Part shown: positions 10,053 through 20,899 of the stretch, one piece after another
Numbering within the stretch: position 1 is the first letter of the stretch
How the letters are laid out: each line of letters begins with the position of its first letter
Program-made: the position numbers and the translations under genes
The notes under the pieces: generated by a model
The model's input: the letters and a program-made list of their open reading frames with translations, nothing else
Told to the model about the DNA's origin: nothing
The model's database searches: none
NCBI GenBank assembly: GCA_964035575.1
Contig: OZ037889.1
Location: 124,001 to 188,000 of the forward strand
Length of the DNA stretch: 64,000 nt
Direction: 5' to 3'
Source of the DNA: Rhynchopus sp. YZ270_cl-10
Taxonomy: Eukaryota > Euglenozoa > Diplonemea > Diplonemida > Diplonemidae

Positions 10053-11795
10053 CTAATGAGCCAGCACGTTAGGTGCACTTGGAAGGTAACACCTGACAGC
10101 TTTGCATGTCCCAGAAGGCACTGCACTCACAGGGGCACCAACACCACCTGCATCCCTCCACGCTTTTCCCACTTCTGCATCAGATTTCGTGCCACGTAAG
10201 TAGCCACGCACTGCTGTGTTGTAGTCCTCCCAGTGCTTCTTGCCCCCAACAACGTACATCCACTCCTCCACAACCATCCCACGTCCTGTTTCCTGCTTCG
10301 GCATCAGTTCGGCCACCACCTCCGCCTCACAGCAAGGGGCAAGCTCCACCTTGCACGGAAGCAGACGCAGATCGTGTTCGCACTCAGCATCGCTGAAGCA
10401 CATCCTGTTGCACACCACGTCGCACTCCAACATACGTCCCGCACGTTCCAGCTCGTTCACATCACGCACAAGGTTCCCCACTGTGCTGAAACGACGCATC
10501 ACATCACACCCCATGTCACCACGCAGCACTGTACCAGTTGCCACACCCATGTTGGCGTACTGACACTGCACCAACATGCCAGCAGCGTGCAGTGACGAGG
10601 TCGCATGGTTCGCACACTTCTTCAGCGCGTTGAAGGAACAGTGCACCCTGTCACCAACAAACAAGTCGATCATCCCACGTGCCATGTCCACTGCGTGCAA
10701 CGTCTTCACAAGAAGGGTCGTGAACAGGTTTGAGAAGCGGGCGCTGTCCTCCTCCAAGATACCCAAAGAGGCTTTCATGTTCACCATCAGCAGCGTTGCC
10801 TTTGCAGGTGACAGGAACAAGGGGGTTAACACGTGCACCTGCACAGGAATACTTGAATCCTTTGATGTCGAATCGCTTTGGCTTGCTGTGGAAGCGGATG
10901 TGACACTCTTGTCCCGAACAGTTTCTTCAAACATGGACTCCCTCTGCTTCACGCCATCCTCCATGGGAAAGCATGTCTGTGGGAGGTACGCTTTGTACAT
11001 GCGCAGGTTCCCCTCCAGCTTCTGCAGAGCCGCCACCATCTCTTCGGGCAGTGTGCTCCCATGCACCTGCAGCAGTGACGCCACCTGCTCCACGTCGTAC
11101 CTGGCAAGAAGGGACGCAATCTCCTGCACCACACTGATCGTACGCTCCATCGACGCCTGCTCCTTCATGATGCCATGTGCAAAGCCTCTTGTTGCAATGA
11201 AATCCATCACAAAAACCATGATCGCGCTGAGAAGATAGTCCATCCCGTTCTTCTTGCAAGGGAACACAGTGCACGACACAGTGTCGCTGATACGTGACCA
11301 ACGTTCCTCCTGTGGCATCAGCCCGGGCATGTCGAGTAAACCAAATCGGTACCCCTCCTCTACTGCCATGACGATCATGTACACGACTGTGAAACACGCC
11401 AACCCCATGCTGTACTTCGCAGGCACCTGCATGATGAGCAACATGTCCACCACAAGCACCATTAGCTGCCAATTCGCGTCTCCCGCACATCGTGACGTCA
11501 TGTCTGTCGTGAGCACTGAAGCACCGTATATGAACGACACGATGATAATGCGTTTCGTGGTTAGCTTGCATTTACAGAGAATACCAACAACGATAAACGC
11601 ACTCCCGCACAGCGAAACCATCAGCGAAGATACTAAGAAATATCTGCCACGTGTGTCTACTAGATTCGGAAGTGAGCCCAACGACACCGTGCACATAATA
11701 AATAAGTTCATGTAAAAGAATGTAGCGCGCTTCTGCGTCGCTTTCACATCCAGCGTCCCGTCCAGCGAGAACGCATTCTTCAAAAAACGCATCAT
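10053..11795 (-). CDS. Multi-pass membrane protein with degenerate cyclase-like domain, copy 2
   Basis: Intronless, 580 aa, nearly identical to copy 1 over its whole length. Differences cluster in the first membrane segments (SLGSLPNLVDTRGRYFLVSS) and in the Ser-rich linker. It lacks the two residues MK that copy 1 carries in FNALKMKKCAN. Same Asn-for-Asp change at the first metal site. Start and leader match copy 1 (ATG-ATG after CACAGCAGGGAAGA). Three recent copies in a row suggest dosage or receptor diversification; ligand and product are unknown. Confidence 0.8.
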   Translation of the reverse strand: MMRFLKNAFSLDGTLDVKATQKRATFFYMNLFIMCTVSLGSLPNLVDTRGRYFLVSSLMVSLCGSAFIVVGILCKCKLTTKRIIIVSFIYGASVLTTDMTSRCAGDANWQLMVLVVDMLLIMQVPAKYSMGLACFTVVYMIVMAVEEGYRFGLLDMPGLMPQEERWSRISDTVSCTVFPCKKNGMDYLLSAIMVFVMDFIATRGFAHGIMKEQASMERTISVVQEIASLLARYDVEQVASLLQVHGSTLPEEMVAALQKLEGNLRMYKAYLPQTCFPMEDGVKQRESMFEETVRDKSVTSASTASQSDSTSKDSSIPVQVHVLTPLFLSPAKATLLMVNMKASLGILEEDSARFSNLFTTLLVKTLHAVDMARGMIDLFVGDRVHCSFNALKKCANHATSSLHAAGMLVQCQYANMGVATGTVLRGDMGCDVMRRFSTVGNLVRDVNELERAGRMLECDVVCNRMCFSDAECEHDLRLLPCKVELAPCCEAEVVAELMPKQETGRGMVVEEWMYVVGGKKHWEDYNTAVRGYLRGTKSDAEVGKAWRDAGGVGAPVSAVPSGTCKAVRCYLPSAPNVLAH

Positions 11796-12230
11796 TGCCT
11801 CTTCCCTGCTGTGTTGTGGGGTATTCAGTGGGAGAAGGGGTTTTGTTAAAACGTTAAAACTCAACGCTCTCGATACGTAACGAGAGGGTAGTGCGCTGAC
11901 ACAGAAACCTCTCTACGGTTGGCACTTGATGAATCGGCGGGCAAGGTGCGGTGAACACCACGCCAGGTTGGAGCATGGTATTCGTATCCAAGATGACAGC
12001 GATGTGCTGCTCGTGTGACAAGGACATCAGTGCTGCGGGGCAATGAGATACAGAAGCTGTGTACTCTTGTGCAAGTGGATAAAACTGAAATACCCCCTCG
12101 TCATTTGTTCTTTGATTTGTTGTTCGCATTCATCCTCGTCCGTACTTCAGGAAAATATAAACAGTTCTTTAGGGTGGTTTAAAATTGGTGAAAGTGAGTA
12201 CGGATTAATATCACGTCTCGCCGTTGTACT
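11796..12230. other. Upstream flank of copy 2
   Basis: Homologous to 9142-9720. Homology to the first spacer ends at CCTATTG near 12237, where the TIR element begins. Confidence 0.6.
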
Positions 12231-13649
12231 CCTATTGTGTAGGGTCTGGGGTGGCCCGGGGGCACGGCGCTTAGTTTTTACAAAAAAAAATTAAAAAAAT
12301 CACAAAAATCAAAAAAAAAAATCACAAAAAATCACAAATTATCACAAAAAATCACAAAAATCAAAAAAAAAATCACAAAAAATCACAAATTATCACAAAA
12401 AATCACAAACAACTACTACAAAGTCACGGTACATTTGGTCGACTTCCTGCAATCTGAACAGGGTGGAAATCAATAATCACCACACACTCAGAAGCGAGTA
12501 AAGAGGCAGCAAAAAGCGTAGCCGGCCTCAGACAGTTGTTTATCTTGGCGATTGCCAAGGCACGGGAGCTGGCGGAGGCTCCCCAAGCACGAGGTACCGA
12601 CTCCAACGGAGGAGGTAGAGGTGGTGTGCGCCGACACTGACACGACCCCCGTTACCGAAGCGACTCCGGAAACCGACGCGCCCCCCGACTGCAATTGTTA
12701 CATTGCGCTGTCTACAGCACATAGCCGCCACCCAGCTGCACACGCTTGTGTTCATTGGAAGGGTCGAGCCGCCTCTCAAGGCGCGTAAGACCAAGCCGCC
12801 GCCGCGCAACATCGGATTGGCCGCCCACATGACGCTGTCATCGCAAATGATGGCATGTTCCTTCTCCAATGGATTTATTGGGTGTATGTTATACTGGGAC
12901 AATGTGGTCAGATCGTCTTCAGACCTGGAAAAGTGCACGACATATAAAAGCTTCCGACTGCGGCGGGCGGCCCATTTTCACCCTTTTCTTGTTCCTCATC
13001 CTCTCTATGTTTTCACTTGCCCCTGATGCTGACAAAAATCACGGATTTGTCCATTTCGGCGTATTGACCCCACCACACAACTGTACTGTACTGTATTCCC
13101 AATCCCCTGTGTATACTGCGGAAATTGACCAAAAACGAGAACTTGTCCATTTCGGAAAATTGACCCCACCACTGGCCGGACGGATTCCGGAAATGCAAAT
13201 GCAAGTGTTTTCGGCGTGACTGTGTATACTCTATGTACTGTGCACTACCACAGCACAGGACCTCATAAGCTCTCAGTAAGCTCTCACAGACTCTCACAGG
13301 CTCTCGCAGCCTGTTACGTGTCTCACGGAGACGATCATAGATCACCCAACAAAAAATCACAAAAACCAAAAAAAAAATCACAAAAAATCACAAACAATCA
13401 CAAAAAATCACAAAAACCAAAAAAAAAATCACAAATAGTCACAAAAAATCACAAAAACCGAAAAAAAAATCACAAATAATCACAAAAAATCACAAAAAAT
13501 CACAAAAACCAAAAAAAAAAATCACAAAAAATCACAAAAAATCACAAGATTCTTTTTCATAATGTTGTGACTTTTTGTGATTTTTTCCGAAAAAACACAA
13601 CGCGCCACTTCCCTGCGCGCCCGGGCCACCCCAGTCTGCACACAATAGG
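12231..13649. mobile_element. 1.4-kb TIR element inserted in the cyclase array
   Basis: Imperfect inverted ends: CCTATTGTGT followed a few bases in by CTGGGGTGGCCCGGG, on both sides. Inside each end is a minisatellite of TCACAAAAAA-type units (12270-12415 and 13345-13555). The core holds an unidentified GC-richer block (12420-12960), one truncated copy of the 107-bp TIR repeat (13262-13350), and an inverted pair of GTGGGGTCA repeats (13030-13215). No transposase is recognisable, so it would be non-autonomous. The minus frame 12540-12938 (contains YNIHPINPLEKEHAIICDD) is open but unassigned. The second spacer is about 1.5 kb longer than the first, close to this element's size. No clear target duplication seen. 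Confidence 0.6.
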
Positions 13650-14241
13650 CTGTGTACTGAATTAATGTGTACACGCAGGTCGCCCTCAACTCAAGAAAGA
13701 ATATTTTTGGTTGTTGTTTAAGTATTCAGAGTGCTTTGCAAAACACAAAAGTTGCATCTTCAGAGGTGAGCAAAAAGGGGTCGCGTGACAAAATAAAGTA
13801 GTTCGGAAAAATTTACGCACATCGTGTTTCAGTCCAAACTGCATACAGTAGTAACAGAGGGGACATATAGTAAGTGCAGGTAAAATAGTAAGTATAAGTT
13901 GATCGCATCCACCCTCATCCGTACGTCAGGAAAATATAAGCAGTTCTTTTGGTGGTTTCAAACTTTTGGTCTAAAGTGGGCCGGATCCAAAAGAGAGTTG
14001 CTGTCCTCATCCCAAAATACACAAAAATCCTCCAAAAACCCGCGTCCTGAAGTACGGGGAAGAGGTGGAACACAAAGGGTGGGAAGGGGAGACGGTAACT
14101 CACATCGGGAGAACGCGTCTTTCATTCCAGACGTATTGCACACTCGTCCAAAATATGAATCTCACCTACTGAAACAGCATCCGTATCCAGGAGACACGTC
14201 CCTTCACATATCGGCAAGAGCAATCCACAAAGGTGCTGATC
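13650..14241. other. Spacer remainder before copy 3
   Basis: 13905-13960 matches 9645-9705, and 14035-14241 matches 9820-10052, so the ancestral spacer continues past the insertion. 13650-13900 is unique A/T-rich DNA. The plus-strand frame over 13899-14261 lies in this duplicated flank and is not taken as a gene. Confidence 0.55.
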
Positions 14242-15993
14242 CTAATGAGCCAGCACGTTAGGTGCACTTGGAAGGTAACACCTGACAGCTTTGCATGTCC
14301 CAGAAGGCACTGCACTCACAGGGGCACCAACACCACCTGCATCCCTCCACGCTTTTCCCACTTCTGCATCAGATTTCGTGCCACGTAAGTAGCCACGCAC
14401 TGCTGTGTTGTAATCCTCCCAGTGCTTCTTGCCCCCAACAACGTACATCCACTCCTCCACAACTGTCCCATGTCCTGTTTCCTGATTCGGCATCAGTTCG
14501 GCCACCACCTCCGCCTCACAGCAAGGGGCAAGCTCCACCTTGCACGGAAGCAGACGCAGATCGTGTTCGCACTCAGCATCGCTGAAGCACATCCTGTTGC
14601 ACACCACGTCGCACTCCAACATACGTCCCGCACGTTCCAGCCCGTTCACATCCCGCACAAGGGTCCCCACTGTGCTGAAACGACGCATCACATCACACCC
14701 CATGTCACCACGCAGCACTGTACCAGTTGCCACACCCATGTTGACGTACTGACACTGCACCAACATGCCAGCAGCGTGCAGTGACGAGGTCGCGTGGTTC
14801 GCACACTTCTTCAGCGCGTTGAAGGAACAGTGCACCCTGTCACCAACAAACAAGTCGATCATCCCACGTGCCATGTCCACTGCGTGCAACGTCTGTACAA
14901 GAAGGCTTGTGAACAGGTTTGAGAAGCGGGCGCTGTCCTCCTCCAAGATACCCAAAGAGGCTTTCATGTTCACCATCAGCAGCGTTGCCTTTGCAGGTGA
15001 CAGGAACAAGGGGGCAACAACAACTTGACTCAATGTACGATCATGCGAATGATCTGAAGGTGACCCGCTGTGGCTTGCTGCGGACGATCCAGTTGTGTTT
15101 GTGTCGCTGTCTTCTTCCGCAAAGCTAGCTTTCTGCCTAATCAAACCCTCCATGGGAAAGCATGTCTGTGGGAGGTACGCTTTGTACATGCGCAGGTTCC
15201 CCTCCAGCTTCTGCAGAGCCGCCACCATCTCTTCGGGCAGTGTGCTCCCATGCACCTGCAGCAGTGATGCCACCTGCTCCACGTCGTACCTGGCAAGAAG
15301 GGACGCAATCTCCTGCACCACACTGATCGTGCGCTCCATCGACGCCTGCTCCTTCATGATGCCGTGTGCAAAGCCTCTTGTTGCAACGAAGTCCATCACA
15401 AATACGAGACTGGAGCTGACAAGATAGTCCATCCCGTTCTTCTTGCAGGGGTACACAGTGCACGACACAGTGTCGCTGATACGTGACCAACGTTCCTCCT
15501 GTGGCATCAGGCCGGGCACATCGAGTAAACCAAATCGGTACTGCTCCTCGGCTGCCATGAAAACAAGATAAACGACTGTGAAACAAACCAACCCCATGCT
15601 GTACTTCGTGGGCACCTGCATGATGAGCAACATATCCACCACCAGCACCATGAGCTGTACACTGGAGTTGCCTGCGGCTTGTGCCGTCATGTCTGCTGTG
15701 ATCACCATAGCACAGTGTGCAAATATGGCAAGCACGATGCGGGCATTTGTTAGGGTATGTTTGCACAGAACAGATGTCACGACAAATAGGGAACTCACTG
15801 TGGATAACATGTACCCAGACACAAAGATATAGCGACCACGAATGCTGCTCAGCGTCGGAATCGCATTCGCAAAAAGGAAAAACAGAACAATCGCGTTCAT
15901 GTAAAAGAAGGAGGCCCGCTTCTGTGCCGCTTTCCCATCTAGCGTCCCGTCCAGCGAGAACGCATTATTCAATTTACTTTTGACACAGTACAT
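14242..15993 (-). CDS. Multi-pass membrane protein with degenerate cyclase-like domain, copy 3
   Basis: Intronless, 583 aa. The cyclase-like C-terminal half is almost identical to copies 1 and 2, even at DNA level. The membrane half is clearly diverged (AIVLFFLFANAIPTLSSIRG, MLSTVSSLFVVTSVLCKH) and the linker is different (DTNTTGSSAASHSGSPSDHS). This split in divergence suggests gene conversion of the 3' half, or selection on the outside-facing half. Start MYCVKSKLNNAFSLDG is 21 nt after a CTCCTCACAG acceptor; this matches the position of the starts of copies 1 and 2. Likely the oldest copy. Confidence 0.8.
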   Translation of the reverse strand: MYCVKSKLNNAFSLDGTLDGKAAQKRASFFYMNAIVLFFLFANAIPTLSSIRGRYIFVSGYMLSTVSSLFVVTSVLCKHTLTNARIVLAIFAHCAMVITADMTAQAAGNSSVQLMVLVVDMLLIMQVPTKYSMGLVCFTVVYLVFMAAEEQYRFGLLDVPGLMPQEERWSRISDTVSCTVYPCKKNGMDYLVSSSLVFVMDFVATRGFAHGIMKEQASMERTISVVQEIASLLARYDVEQVASLLQVHGSTLPEEMVAALQKLEGNLRMYKAYLPQTCFPMEGLIRQKASFAEEDSDTNTTGSSAASHSGSPSDHSHDRTLSQVVVAPLFLSPAKATLLMVNMKASLGILEEDSARFSNLFTSLLVQTLHAVDMARGMIDLFVGDRVHCSFNALKKCANHATSSLHAAGMLVQCQYVNMGVATGTVLRGDMGCDVMRRFSTVGTLVRDVNGLERAGRMLECDVVCNRMCFSDAECEHDLRLLPCKVELAPCCEAEVVAELMPNQETGHGTVVEEWMYVVGGKKHWEDYNTAVRGYLRGTKSDAEVGKAWRDAGGVGAPVSAVPSGTCKAVRCYLPSAPNVLAH

Positions 15994-16301
15994 AGTGTCT
16001 GGGTAGTGCTTCCCCTGTGAGGAGTGATATTGGGTGGACAGAAGAAAAGATGAAAAATGAATTCTAGTAAGAAAAGAGAAATAACCTGCCCACAGGACGC
16101 CACCCCGCACTACATGGGCAGCAAAGCAACTACGTAGTACGATGCACCTCCTTGCGCAAGCAACCCGACACCAGCCGATTGCAGAGAGATAAAGGATCTT
16201 GTTCAAACATCAACACCACACCCGCTTCTTTTTATAACAAGCTCAGTTATTCTAGTTAGTGAACCCCCCACCCTTTTTAAAACCTCTCTTCTCAAACCCA
16301 T

Positions 16302-18587
16302 TTAGGGAAAATTATCGAGCTTCCCCCCGGTAACGGGGTCCATTTGGGACATGATAATGACCTGTTTGAATATGTGGCGGTATGCGGAAGCTTCTTCCAC
16401 CCATATTTTTGAAACATCACTTGGCGCCAGGTTCTCGACGAAGGAGTAGCCAAATGAGGGCACTATGACCACATCGTGACCGTTATTTGCCGCCACTTCT
16501 AGCGCATTCTGCATGCGCTTGCGCACGATACGGGGCTCTGACATAGCCCATTTGTCGTTGTTGTGATGCGACATCAGAATGGCCGAGCAGCAGATACGTT
16601 GCTCAGAGGGGAGCATATTGTAGTGCCGGTCCTTGCACAGCAGACACGACGGGACGTACACGACACCACCACTCGTCAACGGCCATGCCGGCTCACGCGA
16701 CGGCAACCGCACATTCGCTTCGCCACCCAACCTCCCATCGTCCCTCCCCCTCCTCGACCACAACGCAAGACACGCTGTTGTCCTCTTAAAAAGCTGGTTC
16801 TCCCCGACCCCTGCCCCTTCCACAGCATAGTCCCCTAGCACCTCGCCAGGGTCAGCACAGTACACCACAACCGGGTCTGCAGAGGCTGCCAACTCAGCGA
16901 ACACCTCGAGGGGGTCACCCACACGCTCGCAGCAGGAATCTCTAAACGCCTCTACGCTAGGCTCTCTTCTATGACGTACCAGCCGAATGCATGGATGACT
17001 CTCTGTCGCGAAGAGCTGTGTGAATGTTGCCGGAATTTGCAAACTGATGTCCGTCATTTCCTCAACCGCTTGGTGTTCAAGCAGACGACGGTTATGGTCG
17101 TACGGTATATGAGAACGTTCATACTGCGCAATATGGTAGTCCACCATGCGAGCGAGGCGGACCTTTTCGTCTGTAGGAACGGTCACTTCGGTGAGCCACG
17201 TGGTTTCGCTTGCTGCGTCGCTGCAGGCATCCCCTACTACACGGCGCAGCATTTCCTCCACTAGGGACGCGGATTTGACTTGTGAACACCAAATCTTAGA
17301 GGGCTTGCCATGATATGCTGCTAACAGCGCGCCTGCCACCATGCACGACGACGTCGCAGCACCACCAATCAATGCCACCCACATAACCGCATCGAAGCGT
17401 CCATTCGCGTCCAAAGGGTTCCACACATTCCCCCCCGGATGGTCTCTCTTCACGCAAGGGACCAACCCTGCGCGCGCCATTTTGCGTTCCTTCTCAATCC
17501 GTGTCCGATATTTGAGAGGAACGCAGTAGTCTTCGTGGCGTATCCAGGATTTTAAAAGGGCTGGAGGGAAGTGTCCTATGCAGGACCAATGAAGCGCCCA
17601 GATTGCAGTCTTGAGGGTGCGCACCACGCAGTTTGATGACCGACGCGCCTCCGTAGGGTTGTGGCTGAAGAATGGGTTGAACGATTCGAAGGTGGCCAAC
17701 TCTGCGGCAAGGAGCGTCTCATAGCGTGACAGGTCGTGACGATGCGACTCCAGCCACGCTTTGCAGACCGGATCGTCTACATCGTGCTTCCATTGTGCCC
17801 AGGAGGATTCCATTTTATCGCCACTCAAGAAAACCGCAAAAAGCTCAGGAGAAGGTTGCTGTAAATGCCTCAAATGCAATGCGCTCTGAAGCAGCTCTGT
17901 CTGCACAACGCACGCTAGAACCTCCAAAGGGTGGCTATGGGTGACCAATGAAAACCGCACCGTAGCGGTTAGCGCTGCCAACTTTGCGTCTATTGCGAGA
18001 CTGACAACAAAGTTTCTTGTCAACGCTGCGTCGCTGGTCGCGTGGGGGTCTGCCTCCCAATCATTGTGTGCGGCCCCTGCCGCAGCCCCATCCAATCGAT
18101 ACAATGACGCCATCGTTTTCGCATCAAACACACTGCTATGGTACATCCTTGTCCACTCCACCAAACGTTTCTCCACCGCCCCAATGTCCAGCTCCACCCC
18201 TTTCGTATCCTCCAATGCTTGCAAGGTGAGGATCGCTTGTATGCCAAGGTGTGTCGCGCCGCGTGGAGGGGTGGGCAGGGTTTCACTGCCTTGGGAGACG
18301 AAGGGCCAGGGGACGAGGTCGCGGCAGAAGGGTGCGATGGTGTTGGGGTGTTTGCCTTCGCCGGTGCAGCCGAGGGTGTCGCCAATGAGGGCACCAAGGA
18401 GGACCCCTGTACGGTCCTGCAGAGAGGCGGGCTGTGCACTCCGCTCCTGCAGTGCGTCGGCAAAGCAGACCGATGCTGAGCCTTTCAAGGTGAGCTGGCG
18501 CACTGCACGGTCGCATGGCTTCTTGTAGTCTGCGAGGAGCGTCGATGCGACATCGGTGTCGCCATTTGCACGAGACGCAAGGATCAT
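16302..18587 (-). CDS. ADP-ribosylglycohydrolase-like / PARG-like fusion, probable pseudoenzyme
   Basis: Intronless, 761 aa from MILASRANG; an in-frame ATG at 18632 would add 15 A/T-rich residues. Residues about 55-420 resemble the ARH family: DRTGVLLGALIGDTLGC matches its opening helix, and WVALIGGAATSSCMVAGALL its closing motif. The metal-binding TDD of the family reads ATHLG here, and GGDxDT reads GGAATSS, so both metal sites are lost. Residues about 490-755 resemble bacterial-type PARG (TIGR02452-like): VVVYCADPGEVLGDY, GAGVGENQLFKRTTACLAL, VYVPSCLLCKD, VIVPSFGYSF. The GGG loop is not intact, and the QEE catalytic motif reads GEN. Family members remove ADP-ribose; this one may bind it instead. 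Domain calls are from motif memory; the missing residues are direct observation. Confidence 0.78.
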   Translation of the reverse strand: MILASRANGDTDVASTLLADYKKPCDRAVRQLTLKGSASVCFADALQERSAQPASLQDRTGVLLGALIGDTLGCTGEGKHPNTIAPFCRDLVPWPFVSQGSETLPTPPRGATHLGIQAILTLQALEDTKGVELDIGAVEKRLVEWTRMYHSSVFDAKTMASLYRLDGAAAGAAHNDWEADPHATSDAALTRNFVVSLAIDAKLAALTATVRFSLVTHSHPLEVLACVVQTELLQSALHLRHLQQPSPELFAVFLSGDKMESSWAQWKHDVDDPVCKAWLESHRHDLSRYETLLAAELATFESFNPFFSHNPTEARRSSNCVVRTLKTAIWALHWSCIGHFPPALLKSWIRHEDYCVPLKYRTRIEKERKMARAGLVPCVKRDHPGGNVWNPLDANGRFDAVMWVALIGGAATSSCMVAGALLAAYHGKPSKIWCSQVKSASLVEEMLRRVVGDACSDAASETTWLTEVTVPTDEKVRLARMVDYHIAQYERSHIPYDHNRRLLEHQAVEEMTDISLQIPATFTQLFATESHPCIRLVRHRREPSVEAFRDSCCERVGDPLEVFAELAASADPVVVYCADPGEVLGDYAVEGAGVGENQLFKRTTACLALWSRRGRDDGRLGGEANVRLPSREPAWPLTSGGVVYVPSCLLCKDRHYNMLPSEQRICCSAILMSHHNNDKWAMSEPRIVRKRMQNALEVAANNGHDVVIVPSFGYSFVENLAPSDVSKIWVEEASAYRHIFKQVIIMSQMDPVTGGKLDNFP

Positions 18588-18790
18588 AGAATGGATTTCA
18601 AGAATAAAGAAACAAATTTCTTTTAAAAACAAACTCAGATCAGATCATAGAGTGGAAGCGGAAGGGAAGGGGGGTTATGGGAGTGTGAAGTATATGAAAG
18701 GGAGGGAGGGAGAGAGGGAAAAGGGGAGGAAGCAAAGAAGAGAGATACAAAGAGGAAAAATATGTTAAAGAAGGGCCTCGGTTGAGTTAA
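18588..18790 (-). promoter_or_regulatory. Pyrimidine-rich leader of the ARH/PARG-like gene
   Basis: On the gene strand 18655-18760 is strongly C/T-rich (CCCTCTCTCCCTCCCTCCC), followed by AG dinucleotides near 18632-18650 and the ATG at 18587. Same layout as the other leaders, though no single AG stands out. Confidence 0.4.
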
Positions 18791-19539
18791 AGAAATTACG
18801 GGGATTATGGGGGAAGGTCTGAGAGAAAAAAAAAAAGGGGGGTGTGTGGGGAGGGGAGAGGAGAGGGGGAGGAAGAGGTTGCAAAAAAAAAAAAAAAGAG
18901 GAGTATTTTATTTGTGAATTCCGATTATTCGCAGCGCACCTTGAAGTGCTTGGTTTTGCGGTTGGTAGGAGGTAGGAGGGAGGAGGGAGGGGAAAAAAGT
19001 AAGATTTGCAAAAGATGGTTCTAATCCTCGCGTGCATAGTCACCTAAAAAGATGTGCGGGGGGGTTAAAAAAGGGGAACAAATGTAGTAACAGACCTGTG
19101 AACAGTATTTCTTGCGGTTCTAGTGTTGGCCACACTCATTTGACCTCCAAAAAAAAAAAATGCATTTTTAAATTTTGTTAACAACCCATATTGGCAGATG
19201 TGTTGACGCGCCTGTTCTGGTATGGTTTGCACCATTCCTTAAGTCCCCGACAACACTACCATTTGAGAAAGGGAAGGCTCGTTTTTCCTTTTTATTGTTA
19301 CAATTGTAACAATAAACCAATTTTTAAAACATACTTTCACCCTAAAAAGAGAGATGTGTGCATAGTAAAGCAAGAACAAAAAAACGCAAATAGGCAATCA
19401 AAACCTCAAAACGAAAAAAGAAGCAAGAAGAACACGTGTATCACACATAACCAGTGGTCGCGCTAATTATGGGAAAAAATGGGGAAAAAATGGATTTCGG
19501 GTACGGAAAAACGTTCCTTGAAAAGGTTAGCTGGGGAGG

Positions 19540-20045
19540 CCCGGAAACCCCGTTTTGTGGCATTTCCGGGCCAATCCCGGCTTGTGGTGGGGTATATACG
19601 GAAAAATGGACAAAATTTTAGTGACTTAAATTTTCGCAAAATATGAACCCATACTCGTAAACAAGGGTCATTTTCAGGAAAATTCGGAAAATTCCGAGAT
19701 TTGGAAGCAATTTTTCTCCTGAAAATCAGTGGGTTTTCAGCCCCAAAACATACCGCGATTGGAATTTCCGGAATCCGTCCGCGCTGTGGTGGGGTCACTT
19801 TGCCGAAATGGCCAATTTTTTGGTTTTGGTCAAAATCCATGTGGGTAAAGAGGGCCAATGTAAATCCCACAACCAGATTTTCTCTCCCTGATCCTGAACG
19901 TCTTGCAACATGAAAATGCGCGAAAACACCGGCATTTGCATTTCCGGAATTCGTCCGTTCTGTGGTGGGGTCAATTTGCCGAAATGGACAAGTTCTTGGT
20001 TTTGGTCAAAACCCGTCAGTGTAAGGTAAAGGGGGCAAGTGTTTG
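19540..20045 (+). repeat. Three tandem ~190-bp 'GTGGGGTCA' repeats
   Basis: Units start near 19548, 19745 and 19930. Each has TTTCCGGAATCCGTCC (or a close form), GTGGTGGGGTCA, GCCGAAATGGACAA and a TTGGTCAAAA tail. Single copies: 39605-39700 and 44935-45125; inverted ones at 13030-13215. It often sits beside TATACACAG arrays or family breakpoints. Class unknown. Confidence 0.65.
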
Positions 20046-20899
20046 CCTGTAGAAACTGGAAGGGAACAGGCAGCGCCGCAGGCGCACGGTAACCAACTTT
20101 TTTTTTTTTTTCCTTTTCTTTTTTTCTCCTCTTTCTTTTGACTTTCCGAGCCAATTGCGTTCCACGGCGGGGTCACATGTATATGCAAGTCCACTATGTG
20201 GTGGTCTTACTCAACAATATTAGAACTTCTGGTTTCTTAATGAAATCCCCGTACTGCAAAAAAAAAACGTTCCTACCAAAACCCCCAAAAATCCCGGGAT
20301 GAGGGATGGACTTTAGCGCGAGCTCTGCACATAACACGAGGTTTTTTTTTTTTCTCGAGTCAGTCAGAAAAATCTGGGAGATGCATTGTGTGAGGAACAT
20401 GCGTCGTTTTAATTATTATACAATAGCCAGAAACCTGCTACAAGGCTTTCGACTGGATTACGTGGTATCTACCCTTCGCACTATGAGACAAACACAAAAG
20501 TGGCGTACACGTAAAAAGAGACGAAAAGTGCAATTCGCCTCACCGAACATCGGAAGGAAACGCAATGTGTTCAGAGAGGAACGTGCTCCTTTCAAAAGGA
20601 CTCTGGTAATCCGAATACGCCTCGTGTACACATCTAAAGAGAGAAAACGAATCAAGCGCAATTCACGATGAGCACGTAAAAACAACGCGAGTCACGTCTT
20701 CATTTATTACCCCAAAAAACCAAGCAAAAAAAAGGTACGAACCCCGGGACGCAAAGAATAGTTGGTAAACCCTACCAAAAAACAAAGAATCAAGAGCAAG
20801 AAGCAAGAAAAAAAAACTCCCATATCTACTGCGTTTAAGACGCAGATTGAATAAAAAAAAGGCGTTATGGGCTCTTTTTGAGCCTGCTAGAAGAAGAGG

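Noticed and set aside
13216-13479. 87-codon plus-strand frame rich in K and N
   Set aside because: Made of TCACAAAAAA minisatellite units.
12270-13555. Possible CRISPR-like array from regularly spaced TCACAAAAAA
   Set aside because: Units are contiguous simple repeats without unique spacers, in a eukaryotic genome.
20306-20671. 121-codon basic plus-strand frame
   Set aside because: Much of it overlaps diverged family-C and family-B hairpin repeats; no domain.
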